DNA from: Pseudoalteromonas haloplanktis ATCC 14393 | Lineage (GTDB): Bacteria; Pseudomonadota; Gammaproteobacteria; Enterobacterales; Alteromonadaceae | Length of the DNA: 64,000 bases | Assembly (NCBI RefSeq): GCF_000238355.1 | Contig: NZ_AHCA01000001.1 | Location: 930,001-994,000, forward strand | Direction of reading: 5' to 3' | Shown here: positions 19,316-27,556 of the stretch, one piece after another | Numbering within the stretch: the stretch's first letter is position 1 | Layout: each line of letters opens with the position of its first letter | Notes under the pieces: model-generated | What the model saw: the letters and a program-made list of their open reading frames with translations, nothing else | What the model was told of the DNA's origin: nothing | Database searches by the model: none | Translations under genes and position numbers: made by a program

Positions 19316-19782
19316 TACTGTGCCTCTTCCACATCAGGCAACTGCACTTCGTTATTAGTGATCAACACATCCAACGACGTTGACAATTTCACAGGACCAT
19401 CACCTAACGCGTAGTAGGTTTTCCATTTATCACCTTGACGATCCCTAAATAACGCAACAATTGCTACAAAACGGGCATTTTCTGCTTGTTCAAAAGTAAT
19501 ATTGGTCTTCTCTGCTGGGTTTATTGTTCTCTCCTCCAGCGTGATCAAGGTATTTGCCAATACTGACTTATCTGATTTCCAAAGCTCTTCAAAAGTCGCC
19601 GTTTTGAAGCTCTGAATATCAGATAATTGATATACTCTCAGCACTACAGGGAGTGCTTCATCAAATTGATTTAAATTTAAATTGTCGGTTGCTGTAATGT
19701 CTAATTCAACATTCGTACTCATACATCCGGCTAGCGACATTAATAACACAGCCAAAATTACTTTATTTATTGCGAAACGCAT
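19315..19782 (-). CDS. tssJ: T6SS outer-membrane lipoprotein TssJ (SciN/VasD)
   Basis: This 155-aa lipoprotein anchors TssM at the outer membrane. The signal peptide ends in the lipobox LAGC (Cys near residue 20), followed by a beta-sandwich with the family traits: PVVLRVYQLSD, the FEELWKSD loop, and ITFEQAENARFVAIVALFR. It starts 34 bp after the unknown gene at 19817. Confidence 0.94.
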   Translation of the reverse strand: MRFAINKVILAVLLMSLAGCMSTNVELDITATDNLNLNQFDEALPVVLRVYQLSDIQSFKTATFEELWKSDKSVLANTLITLEERTINPAEKTNITFEQAENARFVAIVALFRDRQGDKWKTYYALGDGPVKLSTSLDVLITNNEVQLPDVEEAQ

Positions 19783-19816
19783 TTAATACCTCATTAGATA
19801 TTTTTAAATTGATTAT

Positions 19817-20236
19817 TCAGTTTTTACAAAGGATCTCTTCGTAAACAGGACAAATAACCCGATTAAAACGCACTGAAGCGCAATCAGACCATCGGTTACT
19901 GTTGAGAATCCTATTAAAAAGACTTGAACCTTTATTCTCTTGATTTTCAACAGCTAAAGATTTAATAACGACATGATCAGTGGATGATATTAACTTTGAA
20001 TTTAAAACTATTAATTCTTTAATATAACTGGATATATTTTCATTAATTAAAATAATGTTGCCATCATTTTTTGGGGGATTGTTTAAAAAAAAGAAAAACT
20101 GATCCAGCACAGACTCAGAAAACACACGATGCGCGGGAATACCTGTTTGATCAAGTAAGGAGGAGATATTACAGGTTAGAGACCAAGCCAATGAGTATAG
20201 GCTATCAACCTGATTTATAAAATCTTTTTTAGTCAT
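19817..20236 (-). CDS. unknown protein, first gene of the T6SS operon
   Basis: A 139-aa soluble protein with no signal peptide or membrane segment, mostly predicted helix, with an odd FFFFLNNPP run near residue 50. I recognise no family. It is the first gene after the operon promoter (5' leader of roughly 70 nt) and lies 34 bp before tssJ, so it is expressed with the machine. AT content is visibly higher than in tssJ-tssK. It could be a regulator, an accessory factor or a small effector. There is nothing in the sequence to decide. Confidence 0.7.
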   Translation of the reverse strand: MTKKDFINQVDSLYSLAWSLTCNISSLLDQTGIPAHRVFSESVLDQFFFFLNNPPKNDGNIILINENISSYIKELIVLNSKLISSTDHVVIKSLAVENQENKGSSLFNRILNSNRWSDCASVRFNRVICPVYEEILCKN

Positions 20237-20551
20237 CTAATCATCCTTGATTTAACTTAACAAGTGAAAAATTACGCCAACACCGTAGCTATTCCGTCCT
20301 TAGAATGGGCGCATAATACAAACATAGTTGTTAAAATGTCAACTTAATCTAACGTAAAAATACAACAATTTATCAAAAAAACTGGATTCTAATAACAAAC
20401 GATTAGTTATATATAACTTTCAAGCTGAACCCATTATGAACTAATAAAAATTCAGTATAATAATCTCGATTACAAATATTTAATTGATTATCTATAGCGT
20501 AATGTGTATTTTTACACGAATTATCGACCAAGGTAAGAAAAGGACAAGGAC
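20237..20551. promoter_or_regulatory. divergent control region between the T6SS operon and the VgrG-effector gene
   Basis: These 315 bp separate two divergent transcription units and are strongly AT-rich. They hold the minus-strand promoter at 20313-20342 and a perfect 12-bp palindrome (GTTATATATAAC, 20406-20417) that could be an operator. No sigma54-type -24/-12 element was found on either strand. The plus-strand promoter is not clear. No gene is seen here. Confidence 0.5.
20313..20342 (-). promoter_or_regulatory. sigma70-type promoter of the T6SS operon
   Basis: Read on the minus strand there is a perfect -35 box TTGACA (20337-20342), an 18-bp spacer and a near-perfect -10 box TATTAT (20313-20318). 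Transcription would begin near 20305, about 70 nt before the first gene. The strength suggested by the boxes implies that control comes from a repressor, silencing by an H-NS-like protein, or post-translationally through TagF. Confidence 0.6.
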
Positions 20552-23500
20552 ATGTCTCAATCACGATTATTGTTAGATGTTAATAATAAGACAATGAACG
20601 TAACACAGGTAAATGGCATTGAGCGCCTAAATAACAGCTTCACGTTTGACCTTATTTTCGACACTCCATATAGCGAAGAGTTTAATGATCTCACCTCACA
20701 CGCTGCATTAATTACATTTGTAAATAAAGACAATTATTATCGGCATCAATCAGGATTAATAACTCAATGTACTGATTTAGGGTTATACCTTGGGCAAAAG
20801 CACAAAAAACGTCGTTATCGTGTCATTGTTCAAGATAGGCTAAGCACCCTAAAAACCACCACCAACAGTAAAGTCTTTATCAGTGTTAATTTAAAGGATG
20901 TGCTGCAACATCTAGCCTATCAAGCAGGCTATGCAACGAGTCAAGTTGACTTTAGAGTCACCCAATCACTGGCCGATATGCCACAATGCGTGCAGGCTAT
21001 GGAAAGTAATTGGCAGTTTTTTCATCGCTTACTGTCGCTGCACGGCTTATTTTATTGGTTTGAAAGTAAAGAAGGTGCTGAAATACTCGTAATAAGCGAC
21101 AGCAATTTAAATAGCCCCTACCTTGAACGAGGTATATTACAAGTAATAAACAGTGCCGGAATGAATAACCAAGATCAGCAAGATTTTGTTGGTTTTATGC
21201 ACGCGCAACTAAGCCAATCTATTTATAATAACGCCGCAAGCAGCGCAGCATACGGGCAGTTTAGTACGGTAGCTAGTAACAGTCAGTCATTCTTTGAGCC
21301 ATGTGCTCCTTCACAGTCCCAAGCCAGTGCGCAAGCACAAAATTTTAGCAATGCGCTCGCCAGCTTAAATAAAATAGTCACTTTAACGGGTAACGTGTGT
21401 GATTTATTTGCAGGATGCTCAATCTCATTAGATGACCATACTGGCACTGGTACTAGTAGCGACTTGATGTGCATTGCTGTTGAGCATTTTAGTACACAAC
21501 CGAGTGATGAAAGTAGCCATCAGGGGCTAACTAAATACAGCTGTACAGCCCACTTTATTGAGCGAGGCACCCCCTTTAAGCCGCTCCCGGTTCCCCATCA
21601 AGCAAAACCGATGGCATTTCCTGCGAAAGTAGAGTCATTGACTGGCAATGCATTTATTGATGACAACGGACAATACAGATCTCGCGTTGATTTTGACAAA
21701 ACAGCTAGGCCGATTACGCAATCAAGCCCTGCACTACAAAAACTGGCGCTGTATGCGTGCCAAAACCAGCCCCAAGCCACAGGTTGGCATTTTCCATTAG
21801 TCGGTGACTCAGAAGTATTGATTGGCTGTATTAACAACGACCCAAATCATTCATTTATTATGGGTTTTGCACTAAATAGCGATCAACCCAGTGTTGTCAC
21901 TGCCGCCAACCCAACGCATAACCGATTATTAACTGCAGCCCACAACGAATTATTATTTGATGACGACGACAATGAGCCAAAAGTTATTTTGCAAACCCTT
22001 GCCAGTGAACATTACTTTGAGCTAAATGCCAAACAGTCGGGACGCCAATTCATCGAATGGATTAGTCAGTTAGGCACCATTAACTTACATGCCGGAAAAG
22101 ATCTCTGCCTAGAAGCCGAGCAAAACAACGTACAGTTTGTTATCAAAAACAATCAATTTATTGATGTCAAAAATGCAGTGACGCAACAAACCAACAACGG
22201 CAACATCAATTACCAAAGTGCCGGCAATCAAAACATTAACGGTAAAGAAGTCAGTGTAACAGCAGATCAAGAACTGTCATTAGTCTCTGGCCGTGCGGTA
22301 AAAATAAACGCACAAAGTGACATTGTACTTAAAACCAATAACAGTAACTTAAAGCTCAACGTAGCAAACGGCTCAACATTCTTACAAACCAACGATTCAA
22401 TAAACATCACAGGCTCTGGGCAAGGCGATTTAATCATTCATAACGCCGGCGGCGAAATTAAACTCGACCGCCAAGGCAACGCCACCATCATCGCCACCAA
22501 TGTGCTCACACTCGACAGTAACCTCATCACCTTTGATGGGCCGGTTGATTACGACATTGAAAGCCCACAAACAGCTAGTAGCCCAAGTGCCTCAAATCCG
22601 GCCAGTATTAGTCGTATTAATAATGTAAACATTAACGATTCAGGGGTTGCGGCAACGACTGCCAGTGTCGTCGATTTAGAATATGTATATCAAGACGGCA
22701 GCCCGGTGCAGAATGCCCCCTACACCATCACCTTCGATGATGGCACACAAGCTACCGGACAATTAGACGGCAGCGGTAAAGCGCAACTCACCAATATTCC
22801 AAACGGCCAGTTCAGTGTTAAATACGGTGAAGATAGCCGTGATTTTCAGCCTGAAGATAACACCACACCAAACCCATTGTATGGGCAAATAACCACCGCC
22901 GATGCTGTGCAGATGATCAATAGCGGTAACACTGCGAAACTGGAAGAAGCAGGCAATTTAGCCAACCAAGCAGGCGATTGGTTATGGGGCACACTGCAAG
23001 GTGACTTTAATAAAAACCCCAGTACCTCACAAATCGTTGTTGGTACGATTATTTCGATGATACCCGTAGTTGACCAAATCATGGATATTCGGGATATTTG
23101 TGCTAATACCATGCTGCTCACGGATGATGACAAAGCAAACGACAGCGACGGCTGGATAGCCTTTACTCTCACCGCCATTGGCTTAATTCCACTCTTTGGT
23201 TCTGCTGTAAAAGGCGTGGGTAAAGTCGTCATTAAAAACAGTGGTGAGTCGATGGAAGCCGCCATTGCAGTGTTACGCAAGCTCGGCAAAGGCGACCCAG
23301 TAAAATACTTACGGGAAATAAACTGGCAAGATTTAGGCAAACAAGCAGCCAGTGAAGTCAAAGCCGTAATCAAAGGCTTTAGAGATACATTACAAGAAGT
23401 CTCAACCAGCTGGAAATACGACCTCCTACTGCCAGACTCGGCCATTGACGGCATGCAAGCCATGGTCAAACAGCTTGATGAAGTCACCCCGCAAATTGAC

Positions 23501-24214
23501 CAAGGGGTAAAAAACGCCGCACAAGAAATTGGCAATCGCGTAAACAAAGCCCTCGATGAATTCGAACCACCGGCAAGCACGGGTGTCGTGGGTAAACCGA
23601 AGAAAACAGTAGCCAATGAGCTTGAAGCGCCGAAAGGGAATGACTTGAAGGGGGCGGCAGCGCTTAAGCGAGTCAGAAATCCTGCACTTGATGCCCATTA
23701 TAAAAACTTAGCGGGGTACGAAGCCGCCTATAAGAAAAAACTAGCAAAAGCGATTGAAAATGGCGATTCAAATCGACGTATTGGCGCATTTAAAGCGAAA
23801 CTTACTGAAGTTAAAGGTGAACGAGCAGCTAGTGCTTATATGGAAAAACACTTTTCTAAACCGCCTCCTCCTGCACAAATGGAGCTAGGCTTTGGCCCGG
23901 GTCCTGGCGTTGACCAAATATGGGCGAAACGTGATAAAGACGGCAATGTACTCGAATATTTTATAGTTGAAGCCAAAGGGCCTGGTGCTAAGCTACAAGA
24001 AACAAGTACCAAAGGAAGGCAGATGTCTGATAAATGGATAAAAGCTAATATGCAAGCTATGAAAAACTCTAAAAAGTACCCAGAACGGAACCGGCTTGGT
24101 CAAAATTTGTTAGATGCAATAGAAGATCAAGAGCCAGATATTAAAAAATTGGTGATTGAAGCTGTTGAAGAAAGTGGCAATGTAGTTGGTGCAAAATTAC
24201 AACCCTTACCTTAG
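20552..24214 (+). CDS. VgrG with C-terminal toxin (predicted PD-(D/E)xK nuclease effector)
   Basis: This 1220-aa specialised VgrG is spike and effector in one. The order is: gp27/gp5-like VgrG core (about 1-450), beta-helix needle (about 480-690), and a transthyretin or carboxypeptidase-regulatory-like beta module (about 710-765, with YVYQDGSPVQNAPYTITFDD). Next come a pre-toxin region with two hydrophobic stretches (about 827-842 and 867-886) and a helical linker (about 895-1033). The toxin tip (about 1035-1220) carries D1121 in GVDQIW and E1140-A-K1142 in IVEAKG, the spacing expected of a restriction-endonuclease-fold active site. The likely target is nucleic acid in the recipient cell. An immunity gene follows after 11 bp. 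The VgrG part is certain, the nuclease fold is inferred from the motif. Confidence 0.9.
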   Translation: MSQSRLLLDVNNKTMNVTQVNGIERLNNSFTFDLIFDTPYSEEFNDLTSHAALITFVNKDNYYRHQSGLITQCTDLGLYLGQKHKKRRYRVIVQDRLSTLKTTTNSKVFISVNLKDVLQHLAYQAGYATSQVDFRVTQSLADMPQCVQAMESNWQFFHRLLSLHGLFYWFESKEGAEILVISDSNLNSPYLERGILQVINSAGMNNQDQQDFVGFMHAQLSQSIYNNAASSAAYGQFSTVASNSQSFFEPCAPSQSQASAQAQNFSNALASLNKIVTLTGNVCDLFAGCSISLDDHTGTGTSSDLMCIAVEHFSTQPSDESSHQGLTKYSCTAHFIERGTPFKPLPVPHQAKPMAFPAKVESLTGNAFIDDNGQYRSRVDFDKTARPITQSSPALQKLALYACQNQPQATGWHFPLVGDSEVLIGCINNDPNHSFIMGFALNSDQPSVVTAANPTHNRLLTAAHNELLFDDDDNEPKVILQTLASEHYFELNAKQSGRQFIEWISQLGTINLHAGKDLCLEAEQNNVQFVIKNNQFIDVKNAVTQQTNNGNINYQSAGNQNINGKEVSVTADQELSLVSGRAVKINAQSDIVLKTNNSNLKLNVANGSTFLQTNDSINITGSGQGDLIIHNAGGEIKLDRQGNATIIATNVLTLDSNLITFDGPVDYDIESPQTASSPSASNPASISRINNVNINDSGVAATTASVVDLEYVYQDGSPVQNAPYTITFDDGTQATGQLDGSGKAQLTNIPNGQFSVKYGEDSRDFQPEDNTTPNPLYGQITTADAVQMINSGNTAKLEEAGNLANQAGDWLWGTLQGDFNKNPSTSQIVVGTIISMIPVVDQIMDIRDICANTMLLTDDDKANDSDGWIAFTLTAIGLIPLFGSAVKGVGKVVIKNSGESMEAAIAVLRKLGKGDPVKYLREINWQDLGKQAASEVKAVIKGFRDTLQEVSTSWKYDLLLPDSAIDGMQAMVKQLDEVTPQIDQGVKNAAQEIGNRVNKALDEFEPPASTGVVGKPKKTVANELEAPKGNDLKGAAALKRVRNPALDAHYKNLAGYEAAYKKKLAKAIENGDSNRRIGAFKAKLTEVKGERAASAYMEKHFSKPPPPAQMELGFGPGPGVDQIWAKRDKDGNVLEYFIVEAKGPGAKLQETSTKGRQMSDKWIKANMQAMKNSKKYPERNRLGQNLLDAIEDQEPDIKKLVIEAVEESGNVVGAKLQPLP
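23213..23655 (+). repeat. linker part of the VgrG-effector gene, duplicated at 25994-26456
   Basis: This segment encodes the pre-toxin linker and recurs downstream at 25994-26456. Bases 23285-23562 (278 bp) are identical to 26079-26356 by eye. The copies diverge gradually after that and separate completely at the junction KGNDLKGA, where the toxin tip begins. It marks the point at which tips can be exchanged. Confidence 0.9.
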
Positions 24215-24225
24215 AGAAAGTAGAA

Positions 24226-24975
24226 ATGTTAAAGTTAAATAAGTTTGAAGAAGATTATGAGCGTGTTTTTAAACGCGCTCCAAAAGTATTAGCAAAGCGG
24301 GAGCCACAAATACACGACTTAAATTTGAGTTCATATGATAGACAGCAGGCAACCTTTGTAGTCACGGGTAAATATATTGAATTAGCTTATTTAAATTATT
24401 GGCTTGAAAATTTCGATGAAGTAAAACCCTATTTGAAAAAAGCCGCTCCTTATGCTTTTTTACGTGGATTTGATCCTGAATTAAAAACCCACAATAATGA
24501 TTGGACTATACAACAAGAGCTTAATATTGTCACACTGTTTGCTGAGCCAGATGTCATTGAGAAATTAAGTAACAGTAACTGGTCATTACCGAAAGGCAAT
24601 ATTATCAATCAAGCATGTTATCTTTACGACCACCTTCTAATGCAAATAGGCACAGGTCAAACACCCACTCAATCAGATATAGTTGCAGCGCTAAGTGAAG
24701 CTAAAACTACCAAAGACAAAAACGTGCAGCAATATATCCTCCCATTATCACAAGCCATTAGTGCGCTTGTTTCAGGTGATAAGGCATTATGGCAGTCATC
24801 AATTGACAAAGCAGTGGCTTGGCATGCTGATGAATGTAAGTTTGGTGACTACAAAGACATGATAGACGGGTTTATTTGTTTAAATGCCCTAACCATGGCT
24901 AAATTGGGCAAAGATATGCATGATTGGCAGTGCCAAACCGATTCACTCTATTTACCTTTATTTTTAATTGATTAA
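24226..24975 (+). CDS. probable immunity protein for the VgrG toxin (Imm49-like)
   Basis: A 249-aa, largely helical, cytoplasmic protein with no signal peptide. Its C-terminal part (MIDGFICLNALTMAKLGKD, ending in YLPLFLID) resembles the FxEGLALLRLA...YP pattern of the Imm49 immunity family. The resemblance is from memory and moderate. It starts 11 bp after the toxin gene stop, the classic place for the cognate immunity gene, and would protect the producer and its sisters from the PD-(D/E)xK toxin. The immunity role is well supported by position, the family less so. Confidence 0.7.
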   Translation: MLKLNKFEEDYERVFKRAPKVLAKREPQIHDLNLSSYDRQQATFVVTGKYIELAYLNYWLENFDEVKPYLKKAAPYAFLRGFDPELKTHNNDWTIQQELNIVTLFAEPDVIEKLSNSNWSLPKGNIINQACYLYDHLLMQIGTGQTPTQSDIVAALSEAKTTKDKNVQQYILPLSQAISALVSGDKALWQSSIDKAVAWHADECKFGDYKDMIDGFICLNALTMAKLGKDMHDWQCQTDSLYLPLFLID

Positions 24976-25010
24976 TGCATTAATCACAACACGAACAGAG
25001 TTTATATATT

Positions 25011-25511
25011 ATGAGCAGTTTAATTCATTTATCATTAATCGACGAAGACACTTACCCAACACAACTTAACGGTGATGATGAAAGCAAATACCAACAATTA
25101 CTTGAAATTACTGAAGAAGAAGCCATTCACTGGCAATCAATCGAAATAAACCTGCGCGGCTTTGAACCCGCACTGCAATTATGGGACGCTATCGCAGGTA
25201 ATAGCCGTTTATTACTGATTGCTAGCTTCAATTTTTTTCCCCATAAGCTGCTTCCGCCTGACGCTGACATTAGCGGCACTTTCGGCTTTTTCCCAGCCGA
25301 TATGGTGAGAGATTTATATGACATAATGCAACAAGAATATAGCTTCGATATTGATAGCTTAGAGGGGCAGCACATTATCGCTGAAATTGAAAAAGATGGA
25401 ATCGATGAAGTAAACCCCGAAGCCTATGAGCTAGTTCGAGATAAATACTTTGTAACCTTTAGAGATGCAGCTGAACAAGGTAAATCAATCGTCGTGCTCA
25501 TTGAGCAATAA
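25011..25511 (+). CDS. unknown acidic protein of the effector island
   Basis: A 166-aa acidic cytoplasmic protein. Its N-terminal half is rich in Glu and Asp and its centre holds a hydrophobic segment with LLLIASFNFFPHKLLPPDA. I recognise no family with confidence. It lies 35 bp after the Imm49-like gene on the same strand, in an island of toxin and immunity genes, so a second or orphan immunity protein is the simplest guess. Confidence 0.75.
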   Translation: MSSLIHLSLIDEDTYPTQLNGDDESKYQQLLEITEEEAIHWQSIEINLRGFEPALQLWDAIAGNSRLLLIASFNFFPHKLLPPDADISGTFGFFPADMVRDLYDIMQQEYSFDIDSLEGQHIIAEIEKDGIDEVNPEAYELVRDKYFVTFRDAAEQGKSIVVLIEQ

Positions 25512-25526
25512 TTAGCTTATACTAAA

Positions 25527-25545
25527 AACACTAAGGACACAAAAC
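25527..25545 (+). repeat. CTAAGGAC leader, copy 1
   Basis: The sequence AACACTAAGGACACAAAAC lies directly before the ATG at 25546 and contains its ribosome-binding site (AAGGA). Nearly the same leader precedes the genes at 27557 and 27949, so these genes probably arose through duplication of a leader-plus-gene cassette. Confidence 0.75.
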
Positions 25546-25785
25546 ATGGAAGTTAACAAAACCCGTAGCAAGCTAAGTCTAACCGCCTTACTTTTTTCAA
25601 ATAAATTTATCAAAAGCCCTGTTATTCGTATCGCGATCATCTTCGCCATCATTATCGCGTGTTTGTTAATGATCAAAGTGGCCATTATGGCCTTTTACAT
25701 CACGGTATTTCTACTAGTCGCTTTTTTGATCTGGACTGGCTGGAAGCGATTTACGAAACTTAAGCATACTAAATCGCTCAATTAG
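25546..25785 (+). CDS. small two-helix membrane protein
   Basis: A 79-aa protein with a basic N-terminus and two hydrophobic stretches (about 27-45 and 47-66), separated by only a few residues and ending in a basic tail. It is probably an inner-membrane hairpin. A decayed copy lies at 27949-28163, which shows that the gene duplicated together with its leader. Function is unknown. Immunity against a membrane-acting toxin is possible, as small membrane proteins often serve that role. Confidence 0.7.
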   Translation: MEVNKTRSKLSLTALLFSNKFIKSPVIRIAIIFAIIIACLLMIKVAIMAFYITVFLLVAFLIWTGWKRFTKLKHTKSLN

Positions 25786-25788
25786 ATC

Positions 25789-25863
25789 TTAGTGTGTTGT
25801 TAAGGTGTTTATAACGATAACGACGTTATACATTGAATTCAAACCGTGCAACCAACACACTAA
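25789..25863. repeat. nested inverted repeats in the effector island
   Basis: An outer perfect 11-bp inverted repeat (TTAGTGTGTTG at 25789-25799, complement at 25853-25863) encloses a 7-bp hairpin (TATAACG at 25810-25816, CGTTATA at 25824-25830). It starts a few bases after the membrane-protein stop. It could be a terminator, a recombination end or the remnant of a small mobile element. I see no transposase. Confidence 0.55.
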
Positions 25864-25904
25864 TTTAAAGGAATAACCCGCTCTTTAACAACATGGATGT
25901 TGCG

Positions 25905-25946
25905 AGGCTAGGCGCTACAATCTTTTAAGGATTAACGCCCTAGCCT
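25905..25946. repeat. GC-rich hairpin ahead of the displaced toxin tip
   Basis: AGGCTAGGCG (25905-25914) pairs with CGCCCTAGCCT (25936-25946) with one bulged base. The 21-nt loop is AT-rich, and TTTCATT follows on the plus strand. It may end transcription coming from the genes upstream, just before the duplicated VgrG fragment. The whole gap 25786-25993 holds structured repeats and no gene that I can support. Confidence 0.5.
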
Positions 25947-25993
25947 TTCATTAGCTTCTATTTAATAAACGCTTGAATACTCTGCAATAAAAG

Positions 25994-26456
25994 GCATAGG
26001 TAAAGTCGTCATTAAAAACAGTGGTGAACCGATGGAAGTCGCCATTGCAGTCCTACGGCTTTTTACCCAACGAAAGTAGGCAAAGGCGACCCAGTAAAAT
26101 ACTTACGGGAAATAAACTGGCAAGATTTAGGCAAACAAGCAGCCAGTGAAGTCAAAGCCGTAATCAAAGGCTTTAGAGATACATTACAAGAAGTCTCAAC
26201 CAGCTGGAAATACGACCTCCTACTGCCAGACTCGGCCATTGACGGCATGCAAGCCATGGTCAAACAGCTTGATGAAGTCACCCCGCAAATTGACCAAGGG
26301 GTAAAAAACGCCGCACAAGAAATTGGCAATCGCGTAAACAAAGCCCTCGATGAATTTGAGCCACCTGTAAATACAGGAGTGGTAGGTAAACCGAAGAAAA
26401 CAGTAGCCAATGAATTAGAAGCCCCAGAAGGGAATGATTTAAAGGGGGCAAAGAGC
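25994..26456 (+). repeat. displaced partial copy of the VgrG-effector linker
   Basis: This segment repeats 23213-23655. The first part differs by several substitutions and a net 14-bp insertion near 26057-26078, which shifts the frame and brings TAG at 26077-26079. From 26079 to 26356 the two copies are identical, then similar to about 26456. It has no VgrG delivery part of its own. It forms the homologous front end of the orphan AHH toxin cassette. Confidence 0.9.
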
Positions 26457-26954
26457 AAAGAAAGTAAGCAGATTTCTAATAGCTTATTAATTGAAAAGTA
26501 TGCAAATGAGTTCTCTACGTTAAGCCGCAAGGATTTTAGAACATGGAAAATAAAGCTTGCAAATGAAGGGTTATCTTCAAGCGAAATACAGGATGCTATA
26601 TATTTCGGCTCTTTAAAAAGTGGCAAAAACATGTGGGGAGACAATTGGAAGAAATATTATGAAGAAATATCAGGAACTAAATACCCCGGACCTCCGAATC
26701 ATGCTCACCATTTAGTAGAGAAGAAAGGAGGTGGTAAATATGGTGTTGCAAATCGGAAAATTCTTGAAGATGTAGGTATTAATCCTTTATTATCTAGGGA
26801 GAATTTTGCTTGGGCACCTAACATAAAAGGACAACATGGATTAGAGCCTCAGGCTCAACTGAATGAAATGCTGAATACATCTCAAGGCAATAAAAAAGCG
26901 ATACTCAAAGTATTAGAGCAATGGGCAACAATATCAAAAGGTAGAACAATATGA
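26247..26954 (+). CDS. orphan effector tip with AHH-type nuclease domain
   Basis: The frame is open from just after 26079. The first ATG is at 26247 and gives 235 aa, but this start is internal to the linker and may not be used. Residues 1-70 repeat the VgrG linker. The rest is a different toxin, with a NHAHHLVEKK motif (H154, H155) followed by ANRKILEDVGIN and a later GQH, the layout of AHH/HNH-like nucleases. The tip is more AT-rich than the VgrG gene. It lacks a delivery module and overlaps the next gene by 4 bp (ATGA). Either it is silent until recombined onto the VgrG at 20552 or it is a relic of an earlier tip. Confidence 0.75.
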   Translation: MQAMVKQLDEVTPQIDQGVKNAAQEIGNRVNKALDEFEPPVNTGVVGKPKKTVANELEAPEGNDLKGAKSKESKQISNSLLIEKYANEFSTLSRKDFRTWKIKLANEGLSSSEIQDAIYFGSLKSGKNMWGDNWKKYYEEISGTKYPGPPNHAHHLVEKKGGGKYGVANRKILEDVGINPLLSRENFAWAPNIKGQHGLEPQAQLNEMLNTSQGNKKAILKVLEQWATISKGRTI

Positions 26955-27484
26955 ATCTTGAACAAGAAAAATATCAACTTGTCGAAGATCTAAGTGATAT
27001 TTATAAAGCGCTCTTGAAAAAGTTGATTCACAAATATAAGGACATAAATTCAATAGCTATTCATTGTGATTCAGGCTTTAGTGCATTTGGCTTTTCTTGG
27101 AACTCTAATGATTATTTGGAAAAGAAAAAAGAAAAATATCCTGAAAGCGATTGGCTAACAGTCAAATACTCTGTATCTGAATGGGATAATATTTTTTACG
27201 AATATGAGAAATTTAACGACATTAATGAAAGGATAGAAGAAATATTTGATGACCTTTATGATGAAGATCTAACAGATGAGCAGATAACCCAATTTTTTTG
27301 CGAGATAGTTCATAGGGTGCTATTAGAACTTACGAAAGTATTTCTTGATCATTACACTCCATTTATTTCATTACAATTTAACGATCCCAGTGATAAAGAG
27401 ATCGACATAATGCTAAAAATCAATCAACTATTAGCGAAGAAGCATAGAAATCTTGAATTTGAAAATTATTTAGAAAGAATATAG
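26951..27484 (+). CDS. probable immunity protein of the AHH toxin (DUF4303-like)
   Basis: A 177-aa acidic, mostly helical protein coupled to the toxin tip by an ATGA overlap. The central part (FGFSWNSNDYLEKKKE, then VSEWDNIFYEYEKFNDINERI) resembles DUF4303/Imm-type proteins, with a sensor-like FGFSWN strand followed by the WxxxEW region. The family call is moderate. Position and coupling strongly suggest immunity. High AT content matches the toxin tip, as if both came in together. Confidence 0.7.
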   Translation: MNLEQEKYQLVEDLSDIYKALLKKLIHKYKDINSIAIHCDSGFSAFGFSWNSNDYLEKKKEKYPESDWLTVKYSVSEWDNIFYEYEKFNDINERIEEIFDDLYDEDLTDEQITQFFCEIVHRVLLELTKVFLDHYTPFISLQFNDPSDKEIDIMLKINQLLAKKHRNLEFENYLERI

Positions 27485-27538
27485 TAATTTAAAAACGCTT
27501 ATGAATGAAGAAGCTCTCTCCCTAATTATGACATTTTC

Positions 27539-27556
27539 TAACGCTAAGGACAGCAC
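27539..27556 (+). repeat. CTAAGGAC leader, copy 2
   Basis: TAACGCTAAGGACAGCAC directly precedes the ATG at 27557. It shares the CTAAGGACA core with copies at 25527-25545 and 27929-27948 and supplies the ribosome-binding site. Confidence 0.7.

Noticed and set aside
22846..23616. Long minus-strand frame opposite the VgrG-effector linker, with a twin at 26063-26644
   Set aside because: The twin exists only because the linker DNA is duplicated. Both are shadows of the coding strand.
25789..25863. Integron attC-like site
   Set aside because: There are nested repeats but no core GTTRRRY/RYYYAAC pair in the expected places, and no integrase in the window.
26247..26954. A complete stand-alone toxin gene
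   Set aside because: The start lies inside copied linker sequence, there is no delivery domain, and the upstream frame is broken. It is better described as an orphan tip.
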